A stretch of 63,436 bases of DNA from Flemingiibacterium sp045634005 (GTDB lineage: Bacteria > Bacillota > Clostridia > Oscillospirales > CAG-272), in assembly GCA_045634005.1 (NCBI GenBank), contig JAZQZL010000041.1, forward strand, positions 1 through 63,436, written 5' to 3'. The notes under the pieces are model-generated. The model was not told where the DNA came from and did not search any database. It saw only the letters and a list, made by a program, of their open reading frames with translations. The position numbers and the translations under genes were made by a program. Within the stretch, counting starts at the first letter, position 1; each line of letters starts with the position of its first letter. Shown here one piece after another: positions 24,555 through 33,501 of this stretch.

Positions 24555-25408
24555 TTCTTCCCTCCTAACGCGGCGAGTATCGCCGCTTTTGCATCTGCTA
24601 CGGTGTAAATACCGTTCGGAATATCTGCGCCGCGCTCGCGAAGCTTACTTACAAGCTCGGTTATCTGCGGCACGTTAAGACCAACGCCGGCAAGCTCGTC
24701 TGCGCGCGAAAAAACGTCAGCAGTGCTTCCCTGCATATATATCTTGGACTTGTTCATAACGATTATTTCGTCGGAATATTTCGCCATATCCTCCATCGAG
24801 TGCGACACGATAATGACCGAGCTTTGGCGCTCGCGCTGATACGCGCGAATACCGCCGAGTATCTCCTCACGGCCGCGCGGATCAAGTCCCGCTGCAGGCT
24901 CGTCGAGAATGAGGACCTCGGGTTCCATAGCCATAACGCCGGCAATCGCAACGCGGCGCTTCTGTCCGCCCGAAAGGTCGAACGGCGACTTTTCAAAAAG
25001 CTCGTCGGAAATACCGCAAAATCTCGCCGCGGCTGTTACACGGCGGTTGATCTCCTCTGCATCAAGCCCCATATTCGTAGGACCGAACGCAATATCCTTG
25101 CGTACGGTTTCCTCAAAAAGCTGATATTCGGGATACTGAAAAACAAGTCCGACCTTGTAGCGGAAGCGGCTTATCTTTTTAGGCTCCGCCCAAATGTCCT
25201 CGCCACCGACAAGCACCTGTCCTGACGAGGGACGCGCAAGACCGTTAAAGAGCTGGACAAGTGTAGACTTGCCAGAGCCGGTATGTCCCATCAGACCCGT
25301 TATAACGCCCGCATTTACCGTAAGCGAAACGTCGTCAAGCGCGACCTTGCAGAACGGTGTGTGCGGTGAATATACGTATGATACGTTTTTAAGTTCGAGA
25401 GCTATCAT
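24551..25408 (-). CDS. ecfA2: Energy-coupling factor ATPase EcfA2
   Basis: Second ABC ATPase of the ECF module, 285 residues from ATG 25408. Walker A GHTGSGKST, Q-loop FQYPEYQLFEE, signature LSGGQKRRVAIAG, Walker B VLILDEPAAGLDP and switch His in IIVSHSMED are all intact. ATG overlaps the ecfA1 stop (ATGA) and its own stop overlaps the ecfT start, so the trio is translationally coupled. Codons between 25409 and 25447 are in frame but lie inside ecfA1 and do not fit the family. Confidence 0.95.
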   Translation of the reverse strand: MIALELKNVSYVYSPHTPFCKVALDDVSLTVNAGVITGLMGHTGSGKSTLVQLFNGLARPSSGQVLVGGEDIWAEPKKISRFRYKVGLVFQYPEYQLFEETVRKDIAFGPTNMGLDAEEINRRVTAAARFCGISDELFEKSPFDLSGGQKRRVAIAGVMAMEPEVLILDEPAAGLDPRGREEILGGIRAYQRERQSSVIIVSHSMEDMAKYSDEIIVMNKSKIYMQGSTADVFSRADELAGVGLNVPQITELVSKLRERGADIPNGIYTVADAKAAILAALGGKK

Positions 25409-26271
25409 TTTTCCTCCGAAAAGAGCTTCATCAGTGTATCGGCGCATTCGTCAACGGAGAGCTTATCAAGCGGCAGGTCGACACCATCGCAGCGGAGTGC
25501 ATAAAGCAGATCAACGGTCTGCGGTACGTCAAGTCCCATTTTTTCGAGAAGCTCAACCTTTGTAAAGACCTCGGCAGGGCTTCCGTCAAGCTCGATTTTT
25601 CCGTCATTTATTACGATAACACGGTCACACATCGCCGCCTCATCCATATTGTGCGTTATGTGAAGCACGGTAATGCCGTGCTCGCGATTTAAGCGTATTA
25701 TAGTTTCCATAACCTCGCGTCTGCCGGACGGATCGAGCATCGCGGTGGACTCGTCGAAAATAATACATCTCGGCATCATCGCGATAATGCCTGCAATTGC
25801 AATACGCTGCTTCTGTCCGCCCGAGAGCTGATGCGGCGAATGGCGCGCAAACTCGCTCATACCGACCGTCGCAAGCGCTTCGTCAACGCGCCGTCTGATC
25901 TCGCTCGGCTCAACACCGAGATTCTCCGGACCGAACGCAACGTCCTCCTCGACGATAGTCGCAACGAGCTGATTGTCGGGATTTTGAAACACCATACCGA
26001 CGTTGCGGCGGTTTTCAAAAAGCTCATCCTCGGTTAGATCGGGCTTTGTGATCTCAAGCCCGTCAACGGTTATCTTGCCCGACGTCGGCGTGAGGACGAG
26101 ATTTATAAGCTTTGCAAGCGTGGACTTGCCAGAGCCGTTATGCCCAAGCACGGCAACAAGTGAGCCCTGCTCAATTTCGAGATTCAGTCCATCGAGCACG
26201 ACCTCGCCGCTTCCGTTGTCCTCCGTATACGCAAAGGTCAAATTTTCTATTTTGATAAACGGATCCTTCAT
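25405..26271 (-). CDS. ecfA1: Energy-coupling factor ATPase EcfA1
   Basis: First ABC ATPase of the ECF module, 288 residues. Walker A GHNGSGKST, Q-loop FQNPDNQLVA, signature LSGGQKQRIAIAG, Walker B CIIFDESTAMLDP (Glu intact; EcfA1 often has DES here), and the switch His in HITHNMDEA. Begins 21 bp after pheA. With EcfA2 it forms the heterodimeric engine of vitamin uptake. Confidence 0.95.
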   Translation of the reverse strand: MKDPFIKIENLTFAYTEDNGSGEVVLDGLNLEIEQGSLVAVLGHNGSGKSTLAKLINLVLTPTSGKITVDGLEITKPDLTEDELFENRRNVGMVFQNPDNQLVATIVEEDVAFGPENLGVEPSEIRRRVDEALATVGMSEFARHSPHQLSGGQKQRIAIAGIIAMMPRCIIFDESTAMLDPSGRREVMETIIRLNREHGITVLHITHNMDEAAMCDRVIVINDGKIELDGSPAEVFTKVELLEKMGLDVPQTVDLLYALRCDGVDLPLDKLSVDECADTLMKLFSEEK

Positions 26272-26292
26272 TTGCTTCTTCTTTCGTTTGTA

Positions 26293-27438
26293 TTAGTTTT
26301 CGGCATAGTTTCCGAGGAATCTGAACTCGGAAAGCTCGTCGGAAAGTGCGCATATCAGATTGAATGTGTGCTTGTCACGCATACTGCCGTTGAAATCAAG
26401 GTGAAAGCGGTATTCAAACGGCTTCGAGGGGATCGGACTGCTTTCGATCTTGGTAAGGCTAAGTCCGAGCGCTGAAAAGTATCCGAGTATGCGCGAAAGC
26501 GTACCCTCGCGGTGTGCCAGAGAGAACTGTATGCTTATCTTATCCGCGTCGGGCGTAAAAGCGAGCTCGCGCGATATTGCTGCAAAGCGAGTGGTGTTCG
26601 CCTTTTCATTCTGTATACCCTCCCGAAGCACGTCCAAGCCGTAGAGCTCGGCGCAGTCACTTGATGCGATAGCCGCAAGATCAGCACGCTCCGACTTTGA
26701 AACAGCCTCCGCTGCCATAGCGGTATTCGGAGCCTGAGTGGGTATGATATTGTGCGATGCGAGGAACTCCGAGCACTGACCTATCGCCTGCGGATGCGAG
26801 AGTATCTCGCTAATATCCGACACGTTCGTTCCCTTTTTACCGAGAAGCGAATGCTCGATCGGCAAGCGGTAAGATGCACAGATGTAAGCGTCGTTATCCA
26901 TAATGAGGCGGTAAACGTCCGTTACGGAGCCGTACGTGGAATTTTCGACGGGCAAAACGCCGTAATCTATCTCCCCCTTGTGAAGCGCCGCAAAAATTTG
27001 CGCAAAGCTCGGGTAAAAAACTATAGTCGCGCCATTATACATCGCACGCGCTGCCTTTGACGAGAACGCGCCGTCAACGCCCTGCGCGCCGACCCTTACT
27101 CCCTCAAACGAGGTAGGAGCGTCGCGCCCTGCCTCGATAGCGGCATCAAAAAGCGCGCGATTTGGCGAAAACTCGCTCTTTAATTCATACTGATGAAGCT
27201 TCGACATATTCATAATGCCGTCGTACGTGCCAACGAGTTTTTCGCGCACGTCCGCGGGCGAGCGCTCACCGATTTTATCGAGCACCGCGCGCTCACGCAC
27301 CTCGTCAAACACCTTCATATCATTTGCAAGCTTATATTTTGCCACACGCTCCGCAACGCGTATGCGTTTTTCAAGAAGAACTAACAGCTCGGAGTCAATG
27401 GCATCGATCTCCTCGCGGCATTTTTGCAGTTCCTTCAC
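26293..27438 (-). CDS. pheA: Bifunctional chorismate mutase / prephenate dehydratase
   Basis: Converts chorismate to prephenate and then to phenylpyruvate for phenylalanine. 381 residues in three parts: an AroQ-type helical chorismate mutase (residues 1-90, CREEIDAIDSELLVLLEKR), the dehydratase domain (about 110-290, with GAFSS and VLPVENSTYGSV and the NTTRFAAI catalytic Thr motif), and a C-terminal ACT domain (about 300-381, with the ESSPIPSKPFEYRFHLD feedback-binding segment). GTG 27438 is the start; there is no better ATG. It sits between the rRNA methyltransferase and ecfA1 in the ruvC operon. Phenylalanine feedback is expected from the ACT domain. Confidence 0.94.
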   Translation of the reverse strand: MKELQKCREEIDAIDSELLVLLEKRIRVAERVAKYKLANDMKVFDEVRERAVLDKIGERSPADVREKLVGTYDGIMNMSKLHQYELKSEFSPNRALFDAAIEAGRDAPTSFEGVRVGAQGVDGAFSSKAARAMYNGATIVFYPSFAQIFAALHKGEIDYGVLPVENSTYGSVTDVYRLIMDNDAYICASYRLPIEHSLLGKKGTNVSDISEILSHPQAIGQCSEFLASHNIIPTQAPNTAMAAEAVSKSERADLAAIASSDCAELYGLDVLREGIQNEKANTTRFAAISRELAFTPDADKISIQFSLAHREGTLSRILGYFSALGLSLTKIESSPIPSKPFEYRFHLDFNGSMRDKHTFNLICALSDELSEFRFLGNYAEN

Positions 27439-27466
27439 TCTGATCGCCTTCTTTATCAGTTTAGAT

Positions 27467-28333
27467 TCACGCCTGCCAACGTGCGCTTGAACCGCACGGT
27501 AGCACGGCCCCCGTCTGTGTTACGGGAAGTCCTATCTCGTCTGCAGTTACCTTGCCGCCGTATCTAGCGCCGACGTGCAGGTTCAAAAGATAGCCTGTAG
27601 TGGACGCAGAAAGTCCCGTTGTGTAGGAGTTTAAGAGGAAAAACAGCGGCTTATCGGAAAGCACCTGCGTTGTAAGCGCAACGAGATCGTCAATGTTTTC
27701 TTCCAGCTTCCATACCTCGCCCGACGGTCCTCGACCGTAGCTTGGCGGGTCCATTATAACGGCATCATACTTGTTGCCGCGGCGTATCTCGCGCTCGACA
27801 AACTTCTTGCAGTCGTCAACGATATAGCGTATCGGAGCGTCTGCGAGTCCCGAAAGGCGCGCGTTCTCCTTACACTGTGCAACCATCCCCTTCGCCGCAT
27901 CGACGTGGCATACAGCCGCGCCGGCTTTAGCCGCCGCAACGGTTGCGCCGCCCGTGTAGCCGAAAAGATTTAAAACCTTTATCGGTCTGCCGGCTTCAGC
28001 AATCAGACGCGAGAACCAATCCCAGTTGACCGCCTGCTCGGGAAACAGTCCCGTATGCTTAAAGCCCATCGGTCGAATGATAAAGTTAAGTCCGAGATGC
28101 TCGTATCCAAGCTTCCACTCACCGGGGAGCTTGTTTTCCTTCCAAGCGCCGCCGCCTGCCGATGAACGGCGGTAAACGGCGTCAGCCTGCTTCCACATTT
28201 TATGCTTTCTCTGTCCGTGCCAGATGACCTGCGGGTCGGGACGGATCAGTATATATTTTCCCCAACGCTCAAGACGCTCACCGTCCGAGGTGTCGAGAAG
28301 CTCATAGTCTTGCCAATATTCCGTTTTCCACAT
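27467..28333 (-). CDS. Class I SAM-dependent RNA methyltransferase (RlmI-like fold)
   Basis: 288 residues with the Rossmann motif VLNLFGYTGGATVAAAKAGA (about residues 120-140), acid residue in HVDAAKGMV, and the catalytic-loop motif DPPSYGRG typical of RlmI/RlmK-type m5C methyltransferases. The PUA domain of RlmI is missing or very divergent; the N-terminal 100 residues are rich in Trp. A rRNA target is likely. It follows ruvB by about 15 bp and is co-transcribed. Confidence 0.85.
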   Translation of the reverse strand: MWKTEYWQDYELLDTSDGERLERWGKYILIRPDPQVIWHGQRKHKMWKQADAVYRRSSAGGGAWKENKLPGEWKLGYEHLGLNFIIRPMGFKHTGLFPEQAVNWDWFSRLIAEAGRPIKVLNLFGYTGGATVAAAKAGAAVCHVDAAKGMVAQCKENARLSGLADAPIRYIVDDCKKFVEREIRRGNKYDAVIMDPPSYGRGPSGEVWKLEENIDDLVALTTQVLSDKPLFFLLNSYTTGLSASTTGYLLNLHVGARYGGKVTADEIGLPVTQTGAVLPCGSSARWQA

Positions 28334-28348
28334 GTTTTTTACCCTCAG

Positions 28349-29446
28349 TTATTTGTTATCGTCGTCCGAAGCGAGCGACTGCGAGAAGATGTCTATCTGC
28401 TCGACGTTCGCGTTCGCCTTTGCGTCGGTGTAGGAGATGCCGAGATGCTCGTATGCAAGGCGTGTCGCACATCTTCCGCGAGGTGTACGCGAAAGGAATC
28501 CGATCTGCATAAGATACGGCTCGTACACGTCCTCGAGCGTTATCGCCTCCTCGCCGACTGTAGCCGCGAGGGTTTCAAGTCCGACAGGTCCGCCGCCGTA
28601 GAAGGTGATGATCGTTTCGAGCATTCTACGGTCGATGTTATCGAGTCCAAGCTCGTCTATCTCCATCATATTGAGTGCCGCCGAAGCGGTCTTTTGGTCT
28701 ATCTTGCCGTCGCCGCGCACCTGTGCGAAGTCGCGAACACGCTTTAAAAGACGGTTGGCGATACGCGGTGTACCGCGCGAACGTGATGCAAGCTCAAGCG
28801 CACCGTCCTCGTCGATTTGAACGCCAAGTATCGATGCAGAGCGGCGCACGATAAACGCAAGCTCCTCGACCGTGTAGAGCTCAAGGCGGAGTAATACGCC
28901 AAAGCGGTCGCGAAGCGGCGTGGTAAGCTGACCTGCACGCGTAGTCGCGCCGATAAGCGTAAAGCGCGGAAGCGGCAGATGAATGCTCTGCGCGGACGGT
29001 CCCTTACCGATGATTATGTCAACGGCATAGTCCTCCATCGCAGGATAAAGTATTTCCTCAACCTGACGCGGCAGACGGTGTATCTCATCGATAAACAGTA
29101 CGTCCTTTTCGTTCAGGTTCGTAAGCAGTGCAACAAGATCACCCTGCTTTTCGATAGCAGGGCCGCTCGTTACTCGGATGTTTACGCCAAGCTCATTTGC
29201 GATAATGTTCGAAAGCGTGGTCTTACCGAGTCCGGGAGGGCCGTAAAGCAGCACGTGGTCGAGTGTATCGTCACGCATTCTTGCGGCATCTATGCTTATT
29301 TTAAGGTTTTCCTTTGCCTTCGACTGTCCAACGTACTCTTCAAGCGTCGTCGGGCGCAAACTTCTGTCGCTGTCCGCATCCTCGGGCGTGTAAGAGGTGT
29401 CCATCAGTCTGTTTTCAAACTCGTTTTCCTCGTCAAAATAATTCAC
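28349..29446 (-). CDS. ruvB: Holliday junction branch-migration ATPase RuvB
   Basis: Hexameric AAA+ motor of the RuvABC resolvasome. 365 residues with Walker A GPPGLGKTT, Walker B LFIDEIHR, sensor GATTRAG and the C-terminal winged-helix region (GFLSRTPRGR). The N terminus to about residue 20 is longer than in E. coli. The start is GTG 29446 with AAGGAGG immediately upstream. Third gene of ruvCAB. Confidence 0.96.
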   Translation of the reverse strand: MNYFDEENEFENRLMDTSYTPEDADSDRSLRPTTLEEYVGQSKAKENLKISIDAARMRDDTLDHVLLYGPPGLGKTTLSNIIANELGVNIRVTSGPAIEKQGDLVALLTNLNEKDVLFIDEIHRLPRQVEEILYPAMEDYAVDIIIGKGPSAQSIHLPLPRFTLIGATTRAGQLTTPLRDRFGVLLRLELYTVEELAFIVRRSASILGVQIDEDGALELASRSRGTPRIANRLLKRVRDFAQVRGDGKIDQKTASAALNMMEIDELGLDNIDRRMLETIITFYGGGPVGLETLAATVGEEAITLEDVYEPYLMQIGFLSRTPRGRCATRLAYEHLGISYTDAKANANVEQIDIFSQSLASDDDNK

Positions 29447-29464
29447 GTGCTTCCCTCCTTTTCT

Positions 29465-30064
29465 TTATTTCATCAAACGCTTGAGCGCTGCCGTTATGAG
29501 CGCCTCAAGCGGCATATTCGTCGTGTCGATCTCAGACAACGCCTTGGTTGCTTCAGCCTTGGAGTAGCCAAGCACCATCAGCGCATTCACTGCATCGGAG
29601 AGCTTGCCTGTGGCAGCAACCACAGTCGGCACGGCACTCGCTGCATCAGAGCCGAACTCCTTCGCTATCTTGTCCTTTAATTCGAGCACAATTCTCGCCG
29701 CGGTCTTTACACCGATACCGTTTGCTCTGCCAAGTGCCTTTGTGTCGGACGAGCATACAGCCGCCGCGAACTGCTCGGGTGTGAGCGTAGAAAGAATAGA
29801 TATAGCCGCCTTCGGACCAACTCCCGAAACGGTTATAAGCTGACAAAACGCGGAGTGCTCCGATTCGGTATAGAATCCGAACAGCTCCATTGCATCCTCG
29901 CGCACGGCAAGGTACGTATAAAGCTTGACCTTCTGACCGAGCTTCTGACCGATAGCGGCAAGCGTCGTGCCCGAAACGGTAAGCTTGTATCCCACACCGC
30001 CGCAGTCGATGACCGCCGTGTGAGCTTCTGTATGACAAAGTTCTCCGTTAACGTGATAGTACAT
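29465..30064 (-). CDS. ruvA: Holliday junction DNA-binding protein RuvA
   Basis: Tetrameric junction binder, 199 residues: N-terminal OB-fold domain, two helix-hairpin-helix motifs (VSGVGPKAAISIL and GIGVKTAARIVLELK), a loose linker, and a C-terminal three-helix domain that contacts RuvB (LMVLGYSKAEATKAL). Follows ruvC by about 16 bp. Confidence 0.96.
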   Translation of the reverse strand: MYYHVNGELCHTEAHTAVIDCGGVGYKLTVSGTTLAAIGQKLGQKVKLYTYLAVREDAMELFGFYTESEHSAFCQLITVSGVGPKAAISILSTLTPEQFAAAVCSSDTKALGRANGIGVKTAARIVLELKDKIAKEFGSDAASAVPTVVAATGKLSDAVNALMVLGYSKAEATKALSEIDTTNMPLEALITAALKRLMK

Positions 30065-30079
30065 ATTCCATCCCTCGCT

Positions 30080-30601
30080 TTATTTCGTTCTGTTGGTGTA
30101 GTAATTCTGATTGAAGTAGCCGCGCATTTTGGAATTGCCCGTGTTCGCGTGGCAAATAGCGATAGCAAGCGCATCGCAGGTGTCGTCGAGCTTCGGGGCA
30201 TTTTCAAGCTTTAAGAGAAGCGCGACCATACTCATCACCTGCTTTTTGACGGCTCGTCCGTATCCAACGACCGACTGCTTTACCTGAAGCGGCGTGTACT
30301 CGCTGATGTTAAGTCCGTTCTGCTTTGCACAGAGCAAAATAACCCCGCGCGCCTCTGCGACGGGCACCATCGTCTTCTGGTTGGTGTTAAAGAACAGCTC
30401 CTCTATCGCCATCTCGTCAGGGTGATACATTTTGATGAGCGCGTCGAGCTCGTTATATATCATCTCAAGGCGAAGCTCAACGTCGGTGTGTGCCGGCGTT
30501 TGAATGGAACCGTGCGCGAGCGTCGTGAAACGCGAATTTTTGTATTCGATTATGCCGTATCCGACGATTGCGATACCCGGGTCTATACCGAGAATTATCA
30601 T
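30080..30601 (-). CDS. ruvC: Holliday junction endonuclease RuvC
   Basis: Metal-dependent resolvase, 173 residues. The acidic catalytic residues are in ILGIDPGIA (Asp), MAIEELFF (Glu) and DDTCDALAIAICH (two Asp). GAGG sits 9 nt before the ATG. First gene of the long minus-strand operon and preceded by a perfect sigma-A promoter. Confidence 0.96.
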   Translation of the reverse strand: MIILGIDPGIAIVGYGIIEYKNSRFTTLAHGSIQTPAHTDVELRLEMIYNELDALIKMYHPDEMAIEELFFNTNQKTMVPVAEARGVILLCAKQNGLNISEYTPLQVKQSVVGYGRAVKKQVMSMVALLLKLENAPKLDDTCDALAIAICHANTGNSKMRGYFNQNYYTNRTK

Positions 30602-30637
30602 AGCTTCAAACCTCGCGCATTAATATATTATTATACT

Positions 30638-30666
30638 ATTATATCATAAATAACTCACATTGTCAA
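30638..30666 (-). promoter_or_regulatory. Consensus sigma-A promoter of the ruvC operon
   Basis: On the minus strand TTGACA (30666-30661), a 17-bp spacer, TATAAT (30643-30638). No LexA-type dyad is visible in it. Confidence 0.9.
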
Positions 30667-30692
30667 TCTCTGTAGAGAATAACTTATGTAAA

Positions 30693-30720
30693 AAAGCCTC
30701 CCTTTGAAAAGAGAGGCTTT
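30693..30720 (-). terminator. polA terminator
   Basis: AAAGCCTC / GAGGCTTT around 12 nt; the minus strand continues with T residues (GGCTTTTTTAC). Confidence 0.85.
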
Positions 30721-30736
30721 CGCTGTACGTGTTCTG

Positions 30737-33289
30737 TTAATCCTTGCAGTCAAACCACGTCTTGCCCACTGCCACAGATACCGTGAGCGGTACTGAAAGC
30801 GACACGCAGTTTTCCATCTCGCGAATAAGGAGCGCCTTTGCCGCTTCGGCGTCCGTTTCGGCAGCTTCGACGATAAGCTCGTCGTGCACCTGAAGGATAA
30901 GTCTTGCATCAAGACCGCTCTCACGAAGCGCCTTGTCAACGTGCACCATCGCGATCTTGATAATGTCCGCAGCGCTTCCCTGTATAGGACTGTTCATCGC
31001 CACGCGCTCGCCAAACTGCTTTAGCATATGCTTGCCCGACGACAGCTCGGGAATGTCGCGTCTGCGCCCGAACATCGTTGTAACAAAGCCGTCAGCCGTT
31101 GCCTGCTTGACGATATTTTCAAGATAAGCCGCAACCTTTGGATAGCTTGCGAGATAGGACTCGATATATTCCGCCGCCTGCTTTTTCGTAACGCCGATGT
31201 CCTGTGCAAGCGAGAAATCGGAGATTCCGTAGACGATACCGAAGTTTACCGCCTTCGCACGCTTACGCATTTCACCCGTCACCGCCTCTATCGGCACGCC
31301 GAACGCCTGTGAAGCGGTAACCGTGTGAATGTCAATCTCATTTTTGAACGCGTTTATCATAGTTTCGTCGCCCGAGATGTGAGCGAGCAGACGAAGCTCG
31401 ATCTGCGAGTAGTCCGCGTCGATAAGCACACGTCCGTCGCCGTTTGCTATGAAGAAGCGGCGAAGCTCGCGTCCAAGATCGGTGCGAACGGGGATGTTCT
31501 GAAGATTTGGCTCGGTCGAGGAAAGTCTGCCCGTAGCCGTCACAGCCTGATTAAATGTCGAGTGAATAAAACCGTTTTCATCCGCCGCCTTGGTGAGTCC
31601 CTCGCCGTAGGTCGAGCGGAGCTTTTCAAGCTGACGGTACTCTAAAATATCGGCGACGATCTCGTGATACGGCGCCAATTTTTCGAGAATATCCGCACTC
31701 GTTGAGTAGCTTCCGTTCTTGTTTTTCTTGCCGTGCGGAAGTCCAAGACGCTCGAAAAGGACCTCGGACAGCTGCAGGGGCGATTTAATGTTAAACTCGC
31801 TTCCTGCGAGGAAATATATGCGCTCGGCAAGCTGCTCTGCGGCACTACCGAGTACCACGGCAAAATCAGTCACTCCCGCAACGTCTATCTTAAAGCCTGC
31901 CGACTCCATTCTCGCGAGCACAGCCGCAAGCGGAATTTCAATATCGTATAGTAGCGAGGTTTGCTCCCGCGCGGTTATAATTTTCATAAGCTCATCCGCT
32001 ACCAAAAGCAGATCTGCCGCATCAAATCCTATGGACGAATCGCCGATATAGCGAAGCTTTACACGTTCCGGTTCGAGATGATTGTCCGTAGGATCGACGA
32101 CGTATGCGCCGAGCATTACGTCAAAATCAAACAGCAGTTCATCCGCGAGCTGATAACGCGCGTACGCCGTCTTTGAGTCGTAAACGCACAACTTAACACC
32201 GCGCGATTTTAGTAGCAGAAGCGTGTCGCGCATACTGTCATCAGGACAGGTGTAAACGTGCGCTGCATCGGTGGCAAACGACACCGTTTCGCCGAGCATT
32301 ACGGCGATGCGCTCCGCGCCGCCCTCAAGCGCGCAGTTTGCCGCGTCTTTTGCATCCTTGCATTCGGTAATACACTTGGAATTACGGGAACATTCGCAGC
32401 TTTTGTCCGCCTCGGGCGCGTCAAGCTCAAAGCGCTTTATAAGTGCCGAAAACTCGAGCTTTTCAAAGAGCATGCGCAGGCTCGGACGAGCTATACTCGC
32501 ACGCTCGGCAGTGCCGTCGATTTCGGCAAGTGTTAGTCCTATCGGAGCATCGCGCACTATCGTCGCAAGCCACTTTGACGTGTACGCAAGCTCCTTGCCG
32601 TCGATAAGCTTCTGACGCTGTCCCGCTTTAATGGAAGGTGCGTCGATATTTTCATAAACGCCGTCGATCGAACCGAACTGTGCAACGAGGCTAAACGCGG
32701 ACTTTTCGCCGATTCCGGGCACGCCGGGTATATTGTCTGACGAGTCGCCCATAAGGGCTTTTACGTCAACAAATCGGTCGGGCGTGATGCCGTAAGTTTC
32801 AGTGAATTTCGCCGTGTCGAACGGTACCGTGTCGCTGTTGGTCGCGAGAAGTACGGTCGTGTTTTCGCCGATAAGCTGAAGTGAGTCGCGGTCACCCGTC
32901 AGGACGTATGCGTGTGCGCCCTCGTCGGATGCCATTTGGGCAACCGTTCCGAGAATATCGTCCGCCTCAAAGCCCTCGAGCGTAAGAACTCTCGCGCCGA
33001 GATACTCCGCCGCCTCTTTAGCGTACGGCAGCTGCTCGGCAAGCTCCTCGGGCATCCCCTTTCGAGTTGCCTTGTAGCCGTCAAATCCCTTGTGTCTGAA
33101 CGTTGGTGCACGAAGATCGAACGCTACCGCGAAGCCGTCCGGCTCTACCACGTCAAAATTGCGTTTTAATATGTTCACGAAGCCGTATACGGCGTTAGTA
33201 TGCAGTCCGTCCTTGTTGGTGAGCGGACGTATGCCGTAAAACGCTCGGTTGAGTATACTGTTTCCGTCTACAATGAGAAACCTTTTCAT
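30737..33289 (-). CDS. polA: DNA polymerase I with a Cys-rich linker
   Basis: 850 residues. The 5' nuclease domain spans residues 1 to about 300 (MGDSSDNIPGVPGIGEKSA). The middle 3'-5' exonuclease domain is degenerate: no DTE-type metal motif is seen, as is usual in Bacillota, so proofreading is probably lost. The polymerase domain is intact (motif A DADYSQIELR, motif B KAVNFGIVYG, motif C QVHDELIVE). Between domains 1 and 2 (residues about 316-337) is a cluster C-x1-C-x5-C-x3-C-x8-C that is not part of ordinary PolA. ATG 33289 follows GAGG; the longer frame upstream lies in the promoter. Confidence 0.95.
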   Translation of the reverse strand: MKRFLIVDGNSILNRAFYGIRPLTNKDGLHTNAVYGFVNILKRNFDVVEPDGFAVAFDLRAPTFRHKGFDGYKATRKGMPEELAEQLPYAKEAAEYLGARVLTLEGFEADDILGTVAQMASDEGAHAYVLTGDRDSLQLIGENTTVLLATNSDTVPFDTAKFTETYGITPDRFVDVKALMGDSSDNIPGVPGIGEKSAFSLVAQFGSIDGVYENIDAPSIKAGQRQKLIDGKELAYTSKWLATIVRDAPIGLTLAEIDGTAERASIARPSLRMLFEKLEFSALIKRFELDAPEADKSCECSRNSKCITECKDAKDAANCALEGGAERIAVMLGETVSFATDAAHVYTCPDDSMRDTLLLLKSRGVKLCVYDSKTAYARYQLADELLFDFDVMLGAYVVDPTDNHLEPERVKLRYIGDSSIGFDAADLLLVADELMKIITAREQTSLLYDIEIPLAAVLARMESAGFKIDVAGVTDFAVVLGSAAEQLAERIYFLAGSEFNIKSPLQLSEVLFERLGLPHGKKNKNGSYSTSADILEKLAPYHEIVADILEYRQLEKLRSTYGEGLTKAADENGFIHSTFNQAVTATGRLSSTEPNLQNIPVRTDLGRELRRFFIANGDGRVLIDADYSQIELRLLAHISGDETMINAFKNEIDIHTVTASQAFGVPIEAVTGEMRKRAKAVNFGIVYGISDFSLAQDIGVTKKQAAEYIESYLASYPKVAAYLENIVKQATADGFVTTMFGRRRDIPELSSGKHMLKQFGERVAMNSPIQGSAADIIKIAMVHVDKALRESGLDARLILQVHDELIVEAAETDAEAAKALLIREMENCVSLSVPLTVSVAVGKTWFDCKD

Positions 33290-33329
33290 TGATGCTTCCT
33301 CGCTTCCATAGGGTGTATATTCACATTTA

Positions 33330-33358
33330 ATTATAACACAAAACAAATGTTTTGTCAC
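33330..33358 (-). promoter_or_regulatory. polA promoter with an 18-bp dyad in the spacer
   Basis: On the minus strand GTGACA (33358-33353), 17-bp spacer, TATAAT (33335-33330). The spacer is filled by the palindrome ACAAAACA-AA-TGTTTTGT (33338-33355), whose core AAC-N4-GTT resembles a Gram-positive LexA site without its outer G/C. Confidence 0.6.
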
Positions 33359-33449
33359 CACATTTTTGAAATATTTTACCGCACCGACAATATTAACACT
33401 TCATTCACATTTAAGTCATAGTATATACGCTATTATGTACGAAGAAATG

Positions 33450-33458
33450 TGGTATAAT
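33450..33458 (+). promoter_or_regulatory. Extended -10 promoter of the DUF5711-like gene
   Basis: TG-G-TATAAT (33450-33458); no good -35 box is seen, which an extended -10 element can compensate. Confidence 0.6.
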
Positions 33459-33501
33459 ATTAAAGTTATATTTATAGTATTTTCACGAAAGGAGAGTTTG
33501 T

